Source: Mycobacterium asiaticum
Lineage (GTDB): Bacteria; Actinomycetota; Actinomycetes; Mycobacteriales; Mycobacteriaceae
Assembly (NCBI RefSeq): GCF_001668675.1
Contig: NZ_LZKQ01000047.1
Coordinates: 1-33,766, forward strand
Direction of reading: 5' to 3'
DNA length: 33,766 nt
The translations under genes were made by a program, and so were the position numbers. The notes beneath the pieces were generated by a model. The model had not been told where the DNA came from. It ran no database searches and saw nothing but the letters and a program-made list of their open reading frames with translations. Shown piece by piece: positions 8,774 to 16,311 of the stretch; position 1 is the first letter of the stretch, and every line of letters begins with the position of its first letter.

Positions 8774-10182
8774 ACGCGCTCGATCACCTCGGTGCTGGCC
8801 GCCGCGATCGGCGACTTCTTGCGCGGGCGGGTGCGCAGCGGACGCCGCGCCCCGTCGGAGACGCGGGCCAGGATGCCCAGCAGCACGTAGTTGGCCAACA
8901 GCGACGACCCGCCGTAGGACATCCAGGGCGTGGTCAGACCGGTCAGCGGGATCAGCTTGGTGACACCGCCGACCACGATGAACAACTGAATCGCCAGCGT
9001 CGAGGACAGGCCGGCGGCCAGCAGCTTGCCGAAGCTGTCCCGGGTGGCGATCGCGGTGCGCATCCCGCGGATGATGACGATCGTGTAGAGCATCAGGATG
9101 CTGGCCAGCCCGACCAGCCCGAGCTCCTCGCCGAAGGCGGCGATGATGAAGTCGGTCGAGGCGGCAGGAACGGTGTCCGGCTGGCCGTTGCCCAGCCCGG
9201 TGCCGAAGATGCCACCGGTGGCGAAGCTGAACAGCGCCTGCACCATCTGGTATCCGCTGCCGTCGGGGTCGGCGAACGGGTCCAGCCACGTCTGCACCCG
9301 CACCCGGACGTGCGAGAAGAGGTAGTACGCCACCACGCTGCCCGCGGCGAACAGCACCAGGCCGAGCACCACCCAGCTGAACCGCTGCGTGGCCAGGTAC
9401 ACCACCACCAGAAACGACGCGTACAGCAGCAGCGAGGTCCCGAGATCCTTCTCGAAGACCATCACCCCTACCGAGATCACCCACGCCGCCAGTAGTGGCG
9501 CGAGGTCGCGGGGCCGCGGCAGCGTCATGCCCATCAAATGCTTGCCGGCGCTGGTGAACAAGTTGCGCTTGGCCACCAGGACCGCGGAGAAGAAGATCAG
9601 CAGCAGGATCTTGGAGAACTCAGCCGGCTGAATTGAGAAGCCCGGCAAGCGAATCCAGATCTTGGCGCCGTTCTGCTCGGACAGCGAGGCGGGCAGCAGC
9701 GCGGGGATCACCAGAAAAATCAGGCCGGTCAGGCCGCAGATGTAACCGTACCTGGCCAGCTGCCGGTGATCCTTGAGGAACGTCACCACCAACGCGAAGG
9801 CGGTGACACCGACCAGCGTCCAGAGCATCTGCTGGTTGGCGCTGGGGTGGCCGTGACGGCCAACTTCCTTGTCCACCAAGTCAAGTCGGTGAATCATCAC
9901 CAGACCGAGCCCGTTGAGCAGCGCCACCACCGGCAACAGCAGCGGATCGGTGTAGGGCGCGAAACGCCGCAACGTCAGATGCGCGATTCCGAACAGCGCC
10001 AGAAAACCCAGCCCGTAGGTGCTCAGGTCCCAGTGCAGGCCGCGCTCCTGGTTGGCCTCGACGATGAACAGCGCGGCGATGGTGATCAGCGCGGCGAAAC
10101 ACAACAGCAGCAACTCGGCATTGCGCCGAGTCGGCAGGGGTGGGGTCACCGCTACCGGTGCCGGCAGTTCCGTCGTCGTCAT
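8770..10182 (-). CDS. rodA: RodA, SEDS-family peptidoglycan glycosyltransferase
   Basis: A 470-residue polytopic membrane protein with about 12 hydrophobic helices and typical FtsW/RodA/SpoVE segments. These include KIWIRLPGFSIQPAEFSKIL, ATGGIFGTGLGNGQPDTVP, and the C-terminal PWMSYGGSSLLANYVLLGI. It polymerises lipid II glycan strands, and PbpA is its likely transpeptidase partner. The start at 10182 overlaps the pstP stop by 4 bases and matches the start of the M. tuberculosis protein. The longer open frame upstream lies across the low-complexity tail of pstP and is not part of the gene. The C-terminus is basic (RTRPRKKS), a plausible cytoplasmic contact or phosphorylation tail. Confidence 0.96.
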   Translation of the reverse strand: MTTTELPAPVAVTPPLPTRRNAELLLLCFAALITIAALFIVEANQERGLHWDLSTYGLGFLALFGIAHLTLRRFAPYTDPLLLPVVALLNGLGLVMIHRLDLVDKEVGRHGHPSANQQMLWTLVGVTAFALVVTFLKDHRQLARYGYICGLTGLIFLVIPALLPASLSEQNGAKIWIRLPGFSIQPAEFSKILLLIFFSAVLVAKRNLFTSAGKHLMGMTLPRPRDLAPLLAAWVISVGVMVFEKDLGTSLLLYASFLVVVYLATQRFSWVVLGLVLFAAGSVVAYYLFSHVRVRVQTWLDPFADPDGSGYQMVQALFSFATGGIFGTGLGNGQPDTVPAASTDFIIAAFGEELGLVGLASILMLYTIVIIRGMRTAIATRDSFGKLLAAGLSSTLAIQLFIVVGGVTKLIPLTGLTTPWMSYGGSSLLANYVLLGILARVSDGARRPLRTRPRKKSPIAAASTEVIERV

Positions 10183-11732
10183 GCCGCTGCCCGGCAGTTC
10201 ACGCCTTGCTGTGCGGGTTGCGGGTTTTCGCTCGTTGTCGGTGACGTCGCGGGGGGCGTCGAGGACGACGGCGTAGCAGGCGCTGCCGGGGTGGTGCTGG
10301 GGGGTGTCGTCGATGTGGTGGAGGGGGTGGCTGAAGGGGTCGATGTGGTCGAGGTGGACGTGGACGGTGTGGCTGATTGGGTGCCCGGGGCCGGCGACGC
10401 CGGCGGATTGGACTCGGGTGTGCCGCTGCTGTTTGTCGACGGCGCCGGCCGCCCCGGCGGTGACGTCGCACGGGCGGGTGGGCATTCCGGCAGCAGCGAC
10501 TTGGCCAACTCGCGCAGTTGCTTGCGGGCACCCTCGAGGGTGTCGGCGGGCAACCCGTCCTGCACCGACTTGCGGGCCGAGGGGTTGAGGTCCTCCAGCT
10601 TCACCTGCCGGCAGCCCGATTGGTCGGGACTGGCCTCGGAGATCTCGTTGCCCTTGAGGCATCCGACCGCGTAGGTGCTGTGCAGGGACAGCCCCAGCAG
10701 TGAGCCCTGAATGCCGCGCATGATGGCGACCGTGCCGTTGTCGTTGGCGACGTAATAGTTGTTGCGGATGATCGCGTTGCCGATGCCCAAGCCGGCGATC
10801 AACAGCAGCAACACCAGCGCGATGACCAGCCCCAACCGTCGGCGTGACCAGCGGCGGCGCGGCGGTTCGACCGGCGGGGCAACTCGCTTGGTGACTTCGC
10901 CCTTGCGCTGGCCGATCGCCGAGGCGCGGCCGGCCGCGGTGTTGGGCAACGTCAGTTGGTCGTCGTCGCCGTCCCCGGACACCGCCCCGGCCAGGATCGG
11001 CTGGGTCTGGCCGAACTCGTCGTCGACGACGTCAGCGACGACGACGGTGACGTTGTCCGGGCCGCCGCCGCGCAGCGCCAATTCGATGAGGCGATAAGCA
11101 CTTTCGGCGACGTCGGGGATCTGCAGGGCTTCGGCGATGGTCTCGTCGCTGACCGGGTCGGAGAGTCCGTCCGAGCACAGCAGGTAACGGTCGCCGGCCC
11201 GGGCCTCCCGCATCGTCAGGGTGGGCTCCACCTCGTGGCCGGTCAGCGCCCGCATGATCAGCGAACGCTGCGGGTGGCTGTGCGCCTCCTCGGCGGTGAT
11301 CCGGCCCTCGTCGACCAAGGTCTGGACGAAGGTGTCGTCCTTGGTGATCTGTGACAGCTCGCCGTCGCGGAACAGGTAACCGCGCGAGTCGCCGATGTGC
11401 ACCAGACCGAGCCGATTGCCGGCGAACAGGATGGCGGTCAGCGTGGTGCCCATGCCCTCGAGGTCGGGTTCCATTTCGACCTGGGCGGCGATCGCGGCGT
11501 TGCCGGCCCGCACCGCGTTGTCGAGTTTGGCCAGCAGGTCACCGCCGGGCTCGTCGTCGTCGAGATGGGCCAGCGCGGCAATCACCAACTGCGAGGCCAC
11601 CTCGCCGGCCGCGTGGCCGCCCATACCGTCGGCCAAGGCCAGCAATCGCGCTCCGGCGTAGACGGAGTCTTCGTTGTTCGCGCGTACCAAGCCGCGATCA
11701 CTGCGAGCGGCGTACCGCAGGACGAGGGTCAC
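10179..11732 (-). CDS. pstP: PstP, PP2C-family Ser/Thr phosphatase
   Basis: A 517-residue membrane phosphatase. The N-terminal PP2C domain (about 5-240) has the metal-binding motifs NEDSVYAG, LADGMGGHAAGE (DGMGG), GMGTTLTA, IGDSRGYL and LLCSDGLSD, and ends GPDNVTVVV. A positively charged juxtamembrane segment precedes one membrane helix (about 300-320). The extracellular part has several cysteines, then a long Ser/Thr/Pro-rich tail ending GVNCRAAA. It reverses phosphorylation by PknA and PknB. The GTG start at 11732 has AGGAG eight bases upstream. The stop overlaps the rodA start. The tail is highly repetitive at DNA level and likely varies between strains. Confidence 0.96.
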   Translation of the reverse strand: MTLVLRYAARSDRGLVRANNEDSVYAGARLLALADGMGGHAAGEVASQLVIAALAHLDDDEPGGDLLAKLDNAVRAGNAAIAAQVEMEPDLEGMGTTLTAILFAGNRLGLVHIGDSRGYLFRDGELSQITKDDTFVQTLVDEGRITAEEAHSHPQRSLIMRALTGHEVEPTLTMREARAGDRYLLCSDGLSDPVSDETIAEALQIPDVAESAYRLIELALRGGGPDNVTVVVADVVDDEFGQTQPILAGAVSGDGDDDQLTLPNTAAGRASAIGQRKGEVTKRVAPPVEPPRRRWSRRRLGLVIALVLLLLIAGLGIGNAIIRNNYYVANDNGTVAIMRGIQGSLLGLSLHSTYAVGCLKGNEISEASPDQSGCRQVKLEDLNPSARKSVQDGLPADTLEGARKQLRELAKSLLPECPPARATSPPGRPAPSTNSSGTPESNPPASPAPGTQSATPSTSTSTTSTPSATPSTTSTTPPSTTPAAPATPSSSTPPATSPTTSENPQPAQQGVNCRAAA

Positions 11733-11796
11733 GGGCGCAACTCCTCGGTCCCGGCGGTGAAACCGGCCGAGCCGGCACCGTCGTTGTAGCCGCGCG

Positions 11797-12261
11797 TCAC
11801 GGGCGTAACTCTATTGCCGTCTTGCCGATCCGAACCGGCGTACCTATGGGAACTCTTACCGCAGTCGTCACCTTCGCCCTGTCGAGGTAAGTGCCGTTGG
11901 TCGATCCTAGATCTTCCACATACCATTCCGAGCCGCGCTGAGACAGCCTCGCATGCCGTGTCGAGGCGTAATCGTCAGTCAACACCAAGGTCGAGTCATC
12001 CGCGCGGCCAATCAGCACCGGTTGTCCACTCAGGGTGATCCGCGCGCCCTGCAGGGCACCTTCGGTCACCACGAGATAGCGGGCGGCGTCGCGGCGCTGG
12101 CGGGACAGCAGGTTACCCCGCAGGGTGAGACCGCGCCGCACCATCACCGCGCCCGTCGGGGCGTAGATGTCAGTGCGCAAGATCCGCAACACCGACCAGA
12201 TGAACAGCCACAGCAACATGAGGAAACCGGCACGCGTCAGTTGCAGTACCAACCCCTGCAT
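11797..12261 (-). CDS. fhaB: FhaB (FipA), membrane FHA-domain protein
   Basis: A 154-residue protein with an N-terminal membrane helix (about 8-28). The C-terminal FHA domain contains the phosphothreonine-binding motifs VLIGRADDSTLVL, STRHARLS and DLGSTNGTYLD. The start MQGLVLQL at 12261 matches the M. tuberculosis protein (155 aa). The frame remains open upstream to 12330, but that extension is not conserved in my recollection. In other mycobacteria FhaB/FipA is phosphorylated by the neighbouring kinases and links FtsZ and FtsQ under oxidative stress. It lies 64 bases upstream of pstP in the same operon. Confidence 0.94.
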   Translation of the reverse strand: MQGLVLQLTRAGFLMLLWLFIWSVLRILRTDIYAPTGAVMVRRGLTLRGNLLSRQRRDAARYLVVTEGALQGARITLSGQPVLIGRADDSTLVLTDDYASTRHARLSQRGSEWYVEDLGSTNGTYLDRAKVTTAVRVPIGTPVRIGKTAIELRP

Positions 12262-12385
12262 CTGGCGGTCCTTTCCGTCCCGGCACTGCCCTCCCCGCGC
12301 CCCTGTTGCCGAGCACCTCGGCAAAGTCACGATACTTCGACGGCGGCCGACGCGGGAGATGCGCGACCGCTTCGAAACAATGGGT

Positions 12386-14098
12386 TCAGTGGATCCGGAC
12401 GATGATCTCGGAATGACCCAGCCGGATCACGTCACCGTCGGCCAACTGCCATTCCTGCACCGGAGCGTTGTTGACGGTGGTGCCATTGGTGGAGTTCAGA
12501 TCGGACAGCAATGCGACCTGGCCGTCCCAGCGGATCTCCAGATGCCGGCGGGAGACGCCGGTGTCGGGCAACCTGAACTGCGCGTCCTGGCCGCGTCCGA
12601 TGATGTTTGAGCCATCCCGTAGCTGGTAGGTACGGCCGCTGCCGTCGTCGAGCTGCAGGGTGACCTGCGCGCCGACCGAGCCGTAGGCGCCCTGCCCGTA
12701 GCCGCCGTACCCGCCGCCGACCTGTCCGTAGTCCGACGCGGCCTGCTGGCCGTAGTCGGGTGCCGGCGGTTGGCCGTAGTCATAGTCGCGGCCGGCCGGC
12801 TCGCCGTAGCCGCCGCCCTGCGGGGCGTACCCGCCCGGCGCCGCGGTCTCGGCGTACTGGGTGTAGTCGCCGCTGCTGCCGTAGTCCTGTCGGTAGCCGC
12901 CCTGCTGGTAACCCTGGTCCTGGCCGTAGCCGCCGCCCTGGTCGGGGTATGACGGGCGCTGCGGCTCCGGCGGTGCTGCAGGTGCGCTCGGGGCGCCGTA
13001 GCCGCCGTCGTCCTGGCGGGCGGGCTCGCGTCCGTAGTCGCCGTAGCCGCCGTAACCGGGCTGGCCGCCCTGGGGCTGACCCTGCGGCTGGCCGTAGCCG
13101 CCGCCCTGCTGGTAGCCCTGGTCCTGGCCGTAGCCGCCGCCCGGCCCGCCGTAGCCACCGGCCGGCGGAGCGGGCGGGGCGATGGGAGGCTGCGCCTCGT
13201 ACGTCGGTGCGTAGTTGCCCTGCCCCTGGTCGCCGTACCCGCCGCCCTGCTCGCCATAACCGCTGGGGGCGCCGTAGCCACCACCTTGGTCCTGGTAGCC
13301 GCGCTGTTCCGGGTAGCCGCCGGGCGCGCCGTAACCGCCCTGGCCCTGGTAGCCGCCGCGCTGGTCGTAACCGCCGGGTGCGGAGCCCTGGTCGTAGCCG
13401 CCCTGGTAGCCGCCGCGCTGGTCGTAGCCGCCCTGCGGGGGACCCTGGTCGTAGCCCTGACCGCCGTAGCCGCCCTGATCCTGCGGGGGCTGCTGGGGCG
13501 GATAACCCTGCTGGGGCGGGTAGCCGCCGGCCTCGGGCGGATACCCCGGAGGGCCACCCTGCTGGTAGCGGTCGTCGTAGTACTCGTCGGGCCGCCCCTG
13601 CCCCTGACCGCGGTAGCTCGGATTGTCAGTCATCGGTCGTACTCCTGGTTCTGCGCCAAACGCATCATCTGATTGTGGCGGGGCGGAATGTGTAACCGTC
13701 GGGCGGGGCTCGACATCGGGGTTGACAGTCCCGCGGGCGCGGAACTGGCCGGTATGCAGGTTCGAGGACCGCTCGAACCGGACGACCACATCACCATACG
13801 TTTGCCACCCCTGTTCTTGGATATAGTCGGCCAGGTACCGGGCAAAAGCGCCCGACGTGAGCTCCGGGTCAGCGCCCAACTTCTCGAAGTCGTGCACACT
13901 GAGGGTAATGATGTATTCGTTGGGTGCCAAAAGGCGGTTTCCCGGCAGCGACCGGACGCCATCTGCGGCTTCCCGGCGCAGCAGGACTTCCACCTCTTGG
14001 GGAACGATCGATCCCCCGAACACACGAGCAAACGCATCACCCACGGTCGCTTCGAGTTTGCGCTCGATGCGCTGAACTAGCCCTCGTTGGCTACCCAT
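12386..14098 (-). CDS. fhaA: FhaA, FHA-domain protein with DUF3662 and GYQ-rich linker
   Basis: A 570-residue cytoplasmic protein, longer than the roughly 527 residues of M. tuberculosis FhaA. The N-terminal DUF3662 domain (about 1-125) begins MGSQRGLVQRIERKLE. The middle (about 165-465) is a low-complexity linker rich in Gly, Tyr, Gln and Pro with many GGY and GYG units. The C-terminal FHA domain (about 478-570) shows NIIGRGQDAQFRL, VSRRHLEIRWDG and DLNSTNGTTVN. In M. tuberculosis the FHA domain binds the phosphorylated pseudokinase domain of MviN/MurJ, so FhaA restrains peptidoglycan precursor export. As first gene of the minus-strand cluster it should lie behind the operon promoter in 14099-14325. 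Confidence 0.95.
   Translation of the reverse strand: MGSQRGLVQRIERKLEATVGDAFARVFGGSIVPQEVEVLLRREAADGVRSLPGNRLLAPNEYIITLSVHDFEKLGADPELTSGAFARYLADYIQEQGWQTYGDVVVRFERSSNLHTGQFRARGTVNPDVEPRPTVTHSAPPQSDDAFGAEPGVRPMTDNPSYRGQGQGRPDEYYDDRYQQGGPPGYPPEAGGYPPQQGYPPQQPPQDQGGYGGQGYDQGPPQGGYDQRGGYQGGYDQGSAPGGYDQRGGYQGQGGYGAPGGYPEQRGYQDQGGGYGAPSGYGEQGGGYGDQGQGNYAPTYEAQPPIAPPAPPAGGYGGPGGGYGQDQGYQQGGGYGQPQGQPQGGQPGYGGYGDYGREPARQDDGGYGAPSAPAAPPEPQRPSYPDQGGGYGQDQGYQQGGYRQDYGSSGDYTQYAETAAPGGYAPQGGGYGEPAGRDYDYGQPPAPDYGQQAASDYGQVGGGYGGYGQGAYGSVGAQVTLQLDDGSGRTYQLRDGSNIIGRGQDAQFRLPDTGVSRRHLEIRWDGQVALLSDLNSTNGTTVNNAPVQEWQLADGDVIRLGHSEIIVRIH
12690..13625 (-). repeat. Tandem low-complexity repeat inside fhaA
   Basis: On the plus strand, degenerate units built on CCGTAGCCGCC and CTGGTCGTA recur dozens of times, encoding Gly-Gly-Tyr-Asp-Gln/Gly-Tyr-Gly units. 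The best-conserved neighbouring copies lie around 13360-13450. Length here is probably prone to slippage. It is coding, not a CRISPR array: units are short, irregular, and have no unique spacers. Confidence 0.85.
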
Positions 14099-14325
14099 TC
14101 TCGCGCGCTCGCCTCACTCGTGTTCTGAAGAAGATCGTCGGCGGACGGCAATCGATGCGGCCGCGTGGCGTTTCAACCCCAATCGTATCGGGACTGTGTG
14201 ATCCGGCGTCACCGTGAGATTTCTGAGAATCACATCGATACCGTTCAGAGACCTGTGCGGCCCGGGGGCCACTCCCACGGTTGGGGCGCGCGGCTACTAC
14301 AGTGATATGGTCCTCCGGTTGTTTC

Positions 14326-14408
14326 GGGCGAGTGGCGGAATGGCAGACGCGCTGGCTTCAGGTGCCAGTGTCCTTCGGGACGTGGGGGTTCAAGTCCCCC
14401 TTCGCCCA
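14326..14408 (+). tRNA. leuT: tRNA-Leu, anticodon CAG
   Basis: A full class II cloverleaf can be drawn. The acceptor pairs GGGCGAG (14326-14332) with TTCGCCC (14401-14407), with discriminator A at 14408. The anticodon stem CTGGC/GCCAG surrounds loop TTCAGGT, placing anticodon CAG at 14359-14361. A long variable arm (about 14369-14382) is typical of leucine tRNAs. The T arm is GGGGG-TTCAAGT-CCCCC. The 3' CCA is not encoded. It sits upstream of fhaA on the opposite strand, as leuT does in M. tuberculosis, and is followed directly by a terminator. Confidence 0.96.
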
Positions 14409-14415
14409 CAGATTT

Positions 14416-14440
14416 CCCCGGCTTCGCGCCGGGGTTTTTT
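14416..14440 (+). terminator. Intrinsic terminator of leuT
   Basis: CCCCGGC (14416-14422), a five-base loop TTCGC, and GCCGGGG (14428-14434) form a perfect seven-pair GC stem followed by six T residues. It begins 8 bases after the tRNA discriminator base. This is a textbook rho-independent terminator, which is uncommon in mycobacteria. Confidence 0.85.
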
Positions 14441-14446
14441 GTTGCC

Positions 14447-14502
14447 GAGCAGACGCAAAAGCCCCATTTCGTGGCCGAAATAAGGGGCTTTTGCGTCTGC
14501 TC
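14447..14502. repeat. 56-base near-perfect inverted repeat
   Basis: The 19-base arm GAGCAGACGCAAAAGCCCC (14447-14465) is exactly complementary to 14484-14502. Inside it, ATTTCG (14466-14471) pairs with CGAAAT (14476-14481) around loop TGGC, leaving only two unpaired A residues at 14482-14483. The result is a 25-pair hairpin. It lies right after the leuT terminator and about 70 bases before the Amt start. No other copy is visible in this window. It may be an intergenic palindromic repeat, a second terminator, or a folded leader element. Confidence 0.8.
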
Positions 14503-14569
14503 GCCGGGAGCGGATGCGGCGCCGTCTACGGTCTATCTGGAAAACGCGACGACCGAGGGAGCCGAAGAG

Positions 14570-15880
14570 TTGAACATCGACCCCGCCGCCACCGCCTGGT
14601 TGCTTGCCAGCACCGCCCTTGTGCTGCTGATGACGCCCGGGCTGGCAATCTTTTACGGCGGCATGGTGCGCACGACCGGCGTGCTCAACATGATCATGAT
14701 GAGCTTCATCTCCATCCCGCTGGTCACGGTGGCTTGGCTGCTCGTCGGCTACAGCCTGGCCTTCTCCGACGGCGGGGCCGGCGGCTTCGTCGGCGGCCTG
14801 GCGCACGCCGGCATGAGCGGCATCGGCCCGGACACCCTGCACGACAAGGTGCCAGAGCTGCTGTTCGCCACGTTCCAGTTGACCTTCGCGATCATCACCG
14901 CGGCCCTGGTCAGCGGCGCCATCGCGGACCGCGCCAAGTTCGCGGCGTGGATGGTGTTCGTGCCGCTGTGGTCGGTGGCGGTCTATGCGGTCATCGCCCA
15001 CTGGGTGTGGGCGCCGACCGGCTGGCTGTACAAGATGGGCGTGCTCGACTACGCGGGCGGCCTGGTCGTGGAGATCGTGTCCGGTTCCTCGGCGCTCGCG
15101 CTGGCGCTGGTGCTGGGCCCGCGCATCGGCTTCAAGGTGGAGGCGATGCGCCCGCACAACCTGCCCTTCGTGCTCCTCGGTGTGGGGCTGCTGTGGTTCG
15201 GCTGGTTCGGCTTCAATGCGGGTTCCGCGCTGGCGGCCAACGGGATGGCATCCGCGATCTTCCTCAACACCCTGGTCGCCGGCTGCTTGGGCATGCTGGG
15301 CTGGCTTTCAGTGGAACAGGTCCGGGACGGCAAGCCCACGACGTTCGGTGCGGCTTCCGGCGTGGTCGCCGGTCTGGTAGCCATCACGCCGTCGTGCGGG
15401 GAGGTCAACACCCTCGGCGCCGCCGTCGTCGGACTCACGGCCGGAATCGTGTGCTCGTTCGCCATCCTGGCCAAGTTCAAGCTCAACTACGACGACTCGC
15501 TCGATGTCGTGGGCGTGCACTTCGTCGGCGGCGTTGTCGGTGTGCTGCTGATCGGGCTGTTCGCCACCGCGGTGATGACCAGCGGTCCGAAAGGGCTCTT
15601 CTACGGCGGCGGGCTCGGACAACTCGGCAAACAATCGCTGGCGATGGTGGTGGTCGGCTTGTACGCCTTCGCGACGAGCTACGTGCTGGCCAAGGTGATC
15701 GAGCGGGTGATGGGGTTCCGGGTCAGCGCCGCGGACGAGAAGAGTGGCGTCGACCTCACCCAGCACGCCGAGACCGCCTACCCGGAAGGTGTGTACGGCC
15801 ACCAGGCTCCGCGGCGCGCGTCGTCATTCGGTGAGCGGGACGACTCCCGACCCCGGTTCGGCGACGACGACGACGAATGA
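14570..15880 (+). CDS. amt: Amt-family ammonium transporter with Glu in place of the first pore histidine
   Basis: A 436-residue protein with about 11 hydrophobic helices and Amt hallmarks: MTPGLAIFYGGMVR near residue 21, FQLTFAIITAALVSGAIADR near 102, RPHNLPFVLLGVGLLWFGWF, NAGSALAANG, and DSLDVVGVHFVGG. It conducts ammonium across the membrane. Asp160 of the recruitment region is present and the second pore histidine is His317. The residue equivalent to the first twin-His position is Glu168 (codon 15071-15073). The TTG start at 14570 has GAGGGA nine bases upstream and begins at the conserved region. A longer open frame starting inside the hairpin at 14471 is less likely. The acidic C-terminus ends GDDDDE. 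No PII gene (glnK) is adjacent. Confidence 0.92.
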   Translation: MNIDPAATAWLLASTALVLLMTPGLAIFYGGMVRTTGVLNMIMMSFISIPLVTVAWLLVGYSLAFSDGGAGGFVGGLAHAGMSGIGPDTLHDKVPELLFATFQLTFAIITAALVSGAIADRAKFAAWMVFVPLWSVAVYAVIAHWVWAPTGWLYKMGVLDYAGGLVVEIVSGSSALALALVLGPRIGFKVEAMRPHNLPFVLLGVGLLWFGWFGFNAGSALAANGMASAIFLNTLVAGCLGMLGWLSVEQVRDGKPTTFGAASGVVAGLVAITPSCGEVNTLGAAVVGLTAGIVCSFAILAKFKLNYDDSLDVVGVHFVGGVVGVLLIGLFATAVMTSGPKGLFYGGGLGQLGKQSLAMVVVGLYAFATSYVLAKVIERVMGFRVSAADEKSGVDLTQHAETAYPEGVYGHQAPRRASSFGERDDSRPRFGDDDDE

Positions 15881-15906
15881 TGCCGCCGCATCGGTAATCT
15901 GGCGGC

Positions 15907-16173
15907 GTGAACAGCCAGACGGTGCCCGGTGGGGTCGTGCACGAACTGCCCGTTGACCTGCGCGATGCGCTGATCGCCAATTCCACTGCCCTTGCGTTAT
16001 GGCAGGACATCACGCCGCTGGCGCGCAACGAGTTCATCTGCTGGGTCGAAGACGCCAAACAGCAGATGACCCGCGAGCGCCGCATCCGGCGGACCCAGGA
16101 AGAGCTCGAGGAAGGCAAGCGCCGACCCTGTTGTTGGCCGGGCTGCAAACACCGCGATCGCAACGGCAGGTAA
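15907..16173 (+). CDS. Small YdeI/OmdA-like protein
   Basis: An 88-residue protein. Its central segment VDLRDALIANSTALALWQDI, then ARNEFICWVEDAKQQMTRERRIRRTQEELEEG, fits the short helical YdeI/OmdA (bacteriocin-protection-like) family. That family name comes from distant enterobacterial homologues and says little about function here. The C-terminus carries a cysteine/histidine cluster, CCWPGCKH (Cys75, Cys76, Cys80, His82), that could bind metal. It starts GTG 26 bases after amt, so co-transcription is possible. No signal peptide or membrane helix is visible. Confidence 0.72.
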   Translation: MNSQTVPGGVVHELPVDLRDALIANSTALALWQDITPLARNEFICWVEDAKQQMTRERRIRRTQEELEEGKRRPCCWPGCKHRDRNGR

Positions 16174-16218
16174 CCGGTCGCGCGCAGCGCTGCAGCAGAG
16201 CACCGCGCATGCGGGTAG

Positions 16219-16247
16219 GGGGTATCCACTATGCCGGTGAGGGGTAT
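16219..16247 (+). repeat. Paired GGGGTAT direct repeats upstream of the PPE gene
   Basis: GGGGTAT occurs at 16219-16225 and again at 16241-16247, 22 bases apart, about two helical turns. They lie just upstream of the IdeR-like site. They could be a regulator-binding pair, but no factor is assigned. Confidence 0.3.
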
Positions 16248-16254
16248 GGGCTAG

Positions 16255-16273
16255 TTAGGTTTGCCTACACAAT
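16255..16273 (+). promoter_or_regulatory. Candidate IdeR iron box upstream of the PPE gene
   Basis: TTAGGTTTGCCTACACAAT matches the remembered consensus TTAGGTTAGSCTAACCTAA at 14 of 19 positions. The left half and centre are strong and the right half is poor. It contains TAGG-tttg-CCTA. It ends 38 bases before the PPE start codon, where an operator overlapping the promoter would sit. IdeR is the iron-dependent repressor of mycobacterial siderophore genes and some PPE genes. Confidence 0.42.
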
Positions 16274-16311
16274 GTAAGAGTGGGGATTGCGCATTCGGTG
16301 GGTGAGCCGTG

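Noticed and set aside
8774..9484. Upstream extension of pbpA
   Set aside because: It is an out-of-frame reading of rodA. The conserved membrane helix starts at 8773.
10183..10662. Upstream extension of rodA
   Set aside because: It reads the repetitive pstP tail out of frame. The conserved start at 10182 gives the usual length.
12690..13625. Possible CRISPR-like repeat array
   Set aside because: Repeats are short, irregular, in frame and encode the FhaA linker; no spacers.
14471..14569. Upstream extension of amt starting inside the hairpin
   Set aside because: The extension adds a non-Amt peptide encoded by the inverted repeat. TTG 14570 has a ribosome site and starts at the conserved region.
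14390..15157. 255-codon minus-strand frame opposite amt
   Set aside because: Composition is His/Arg-rich shadow of a membrane protein gene; it also crosses leuT and the hairpin.
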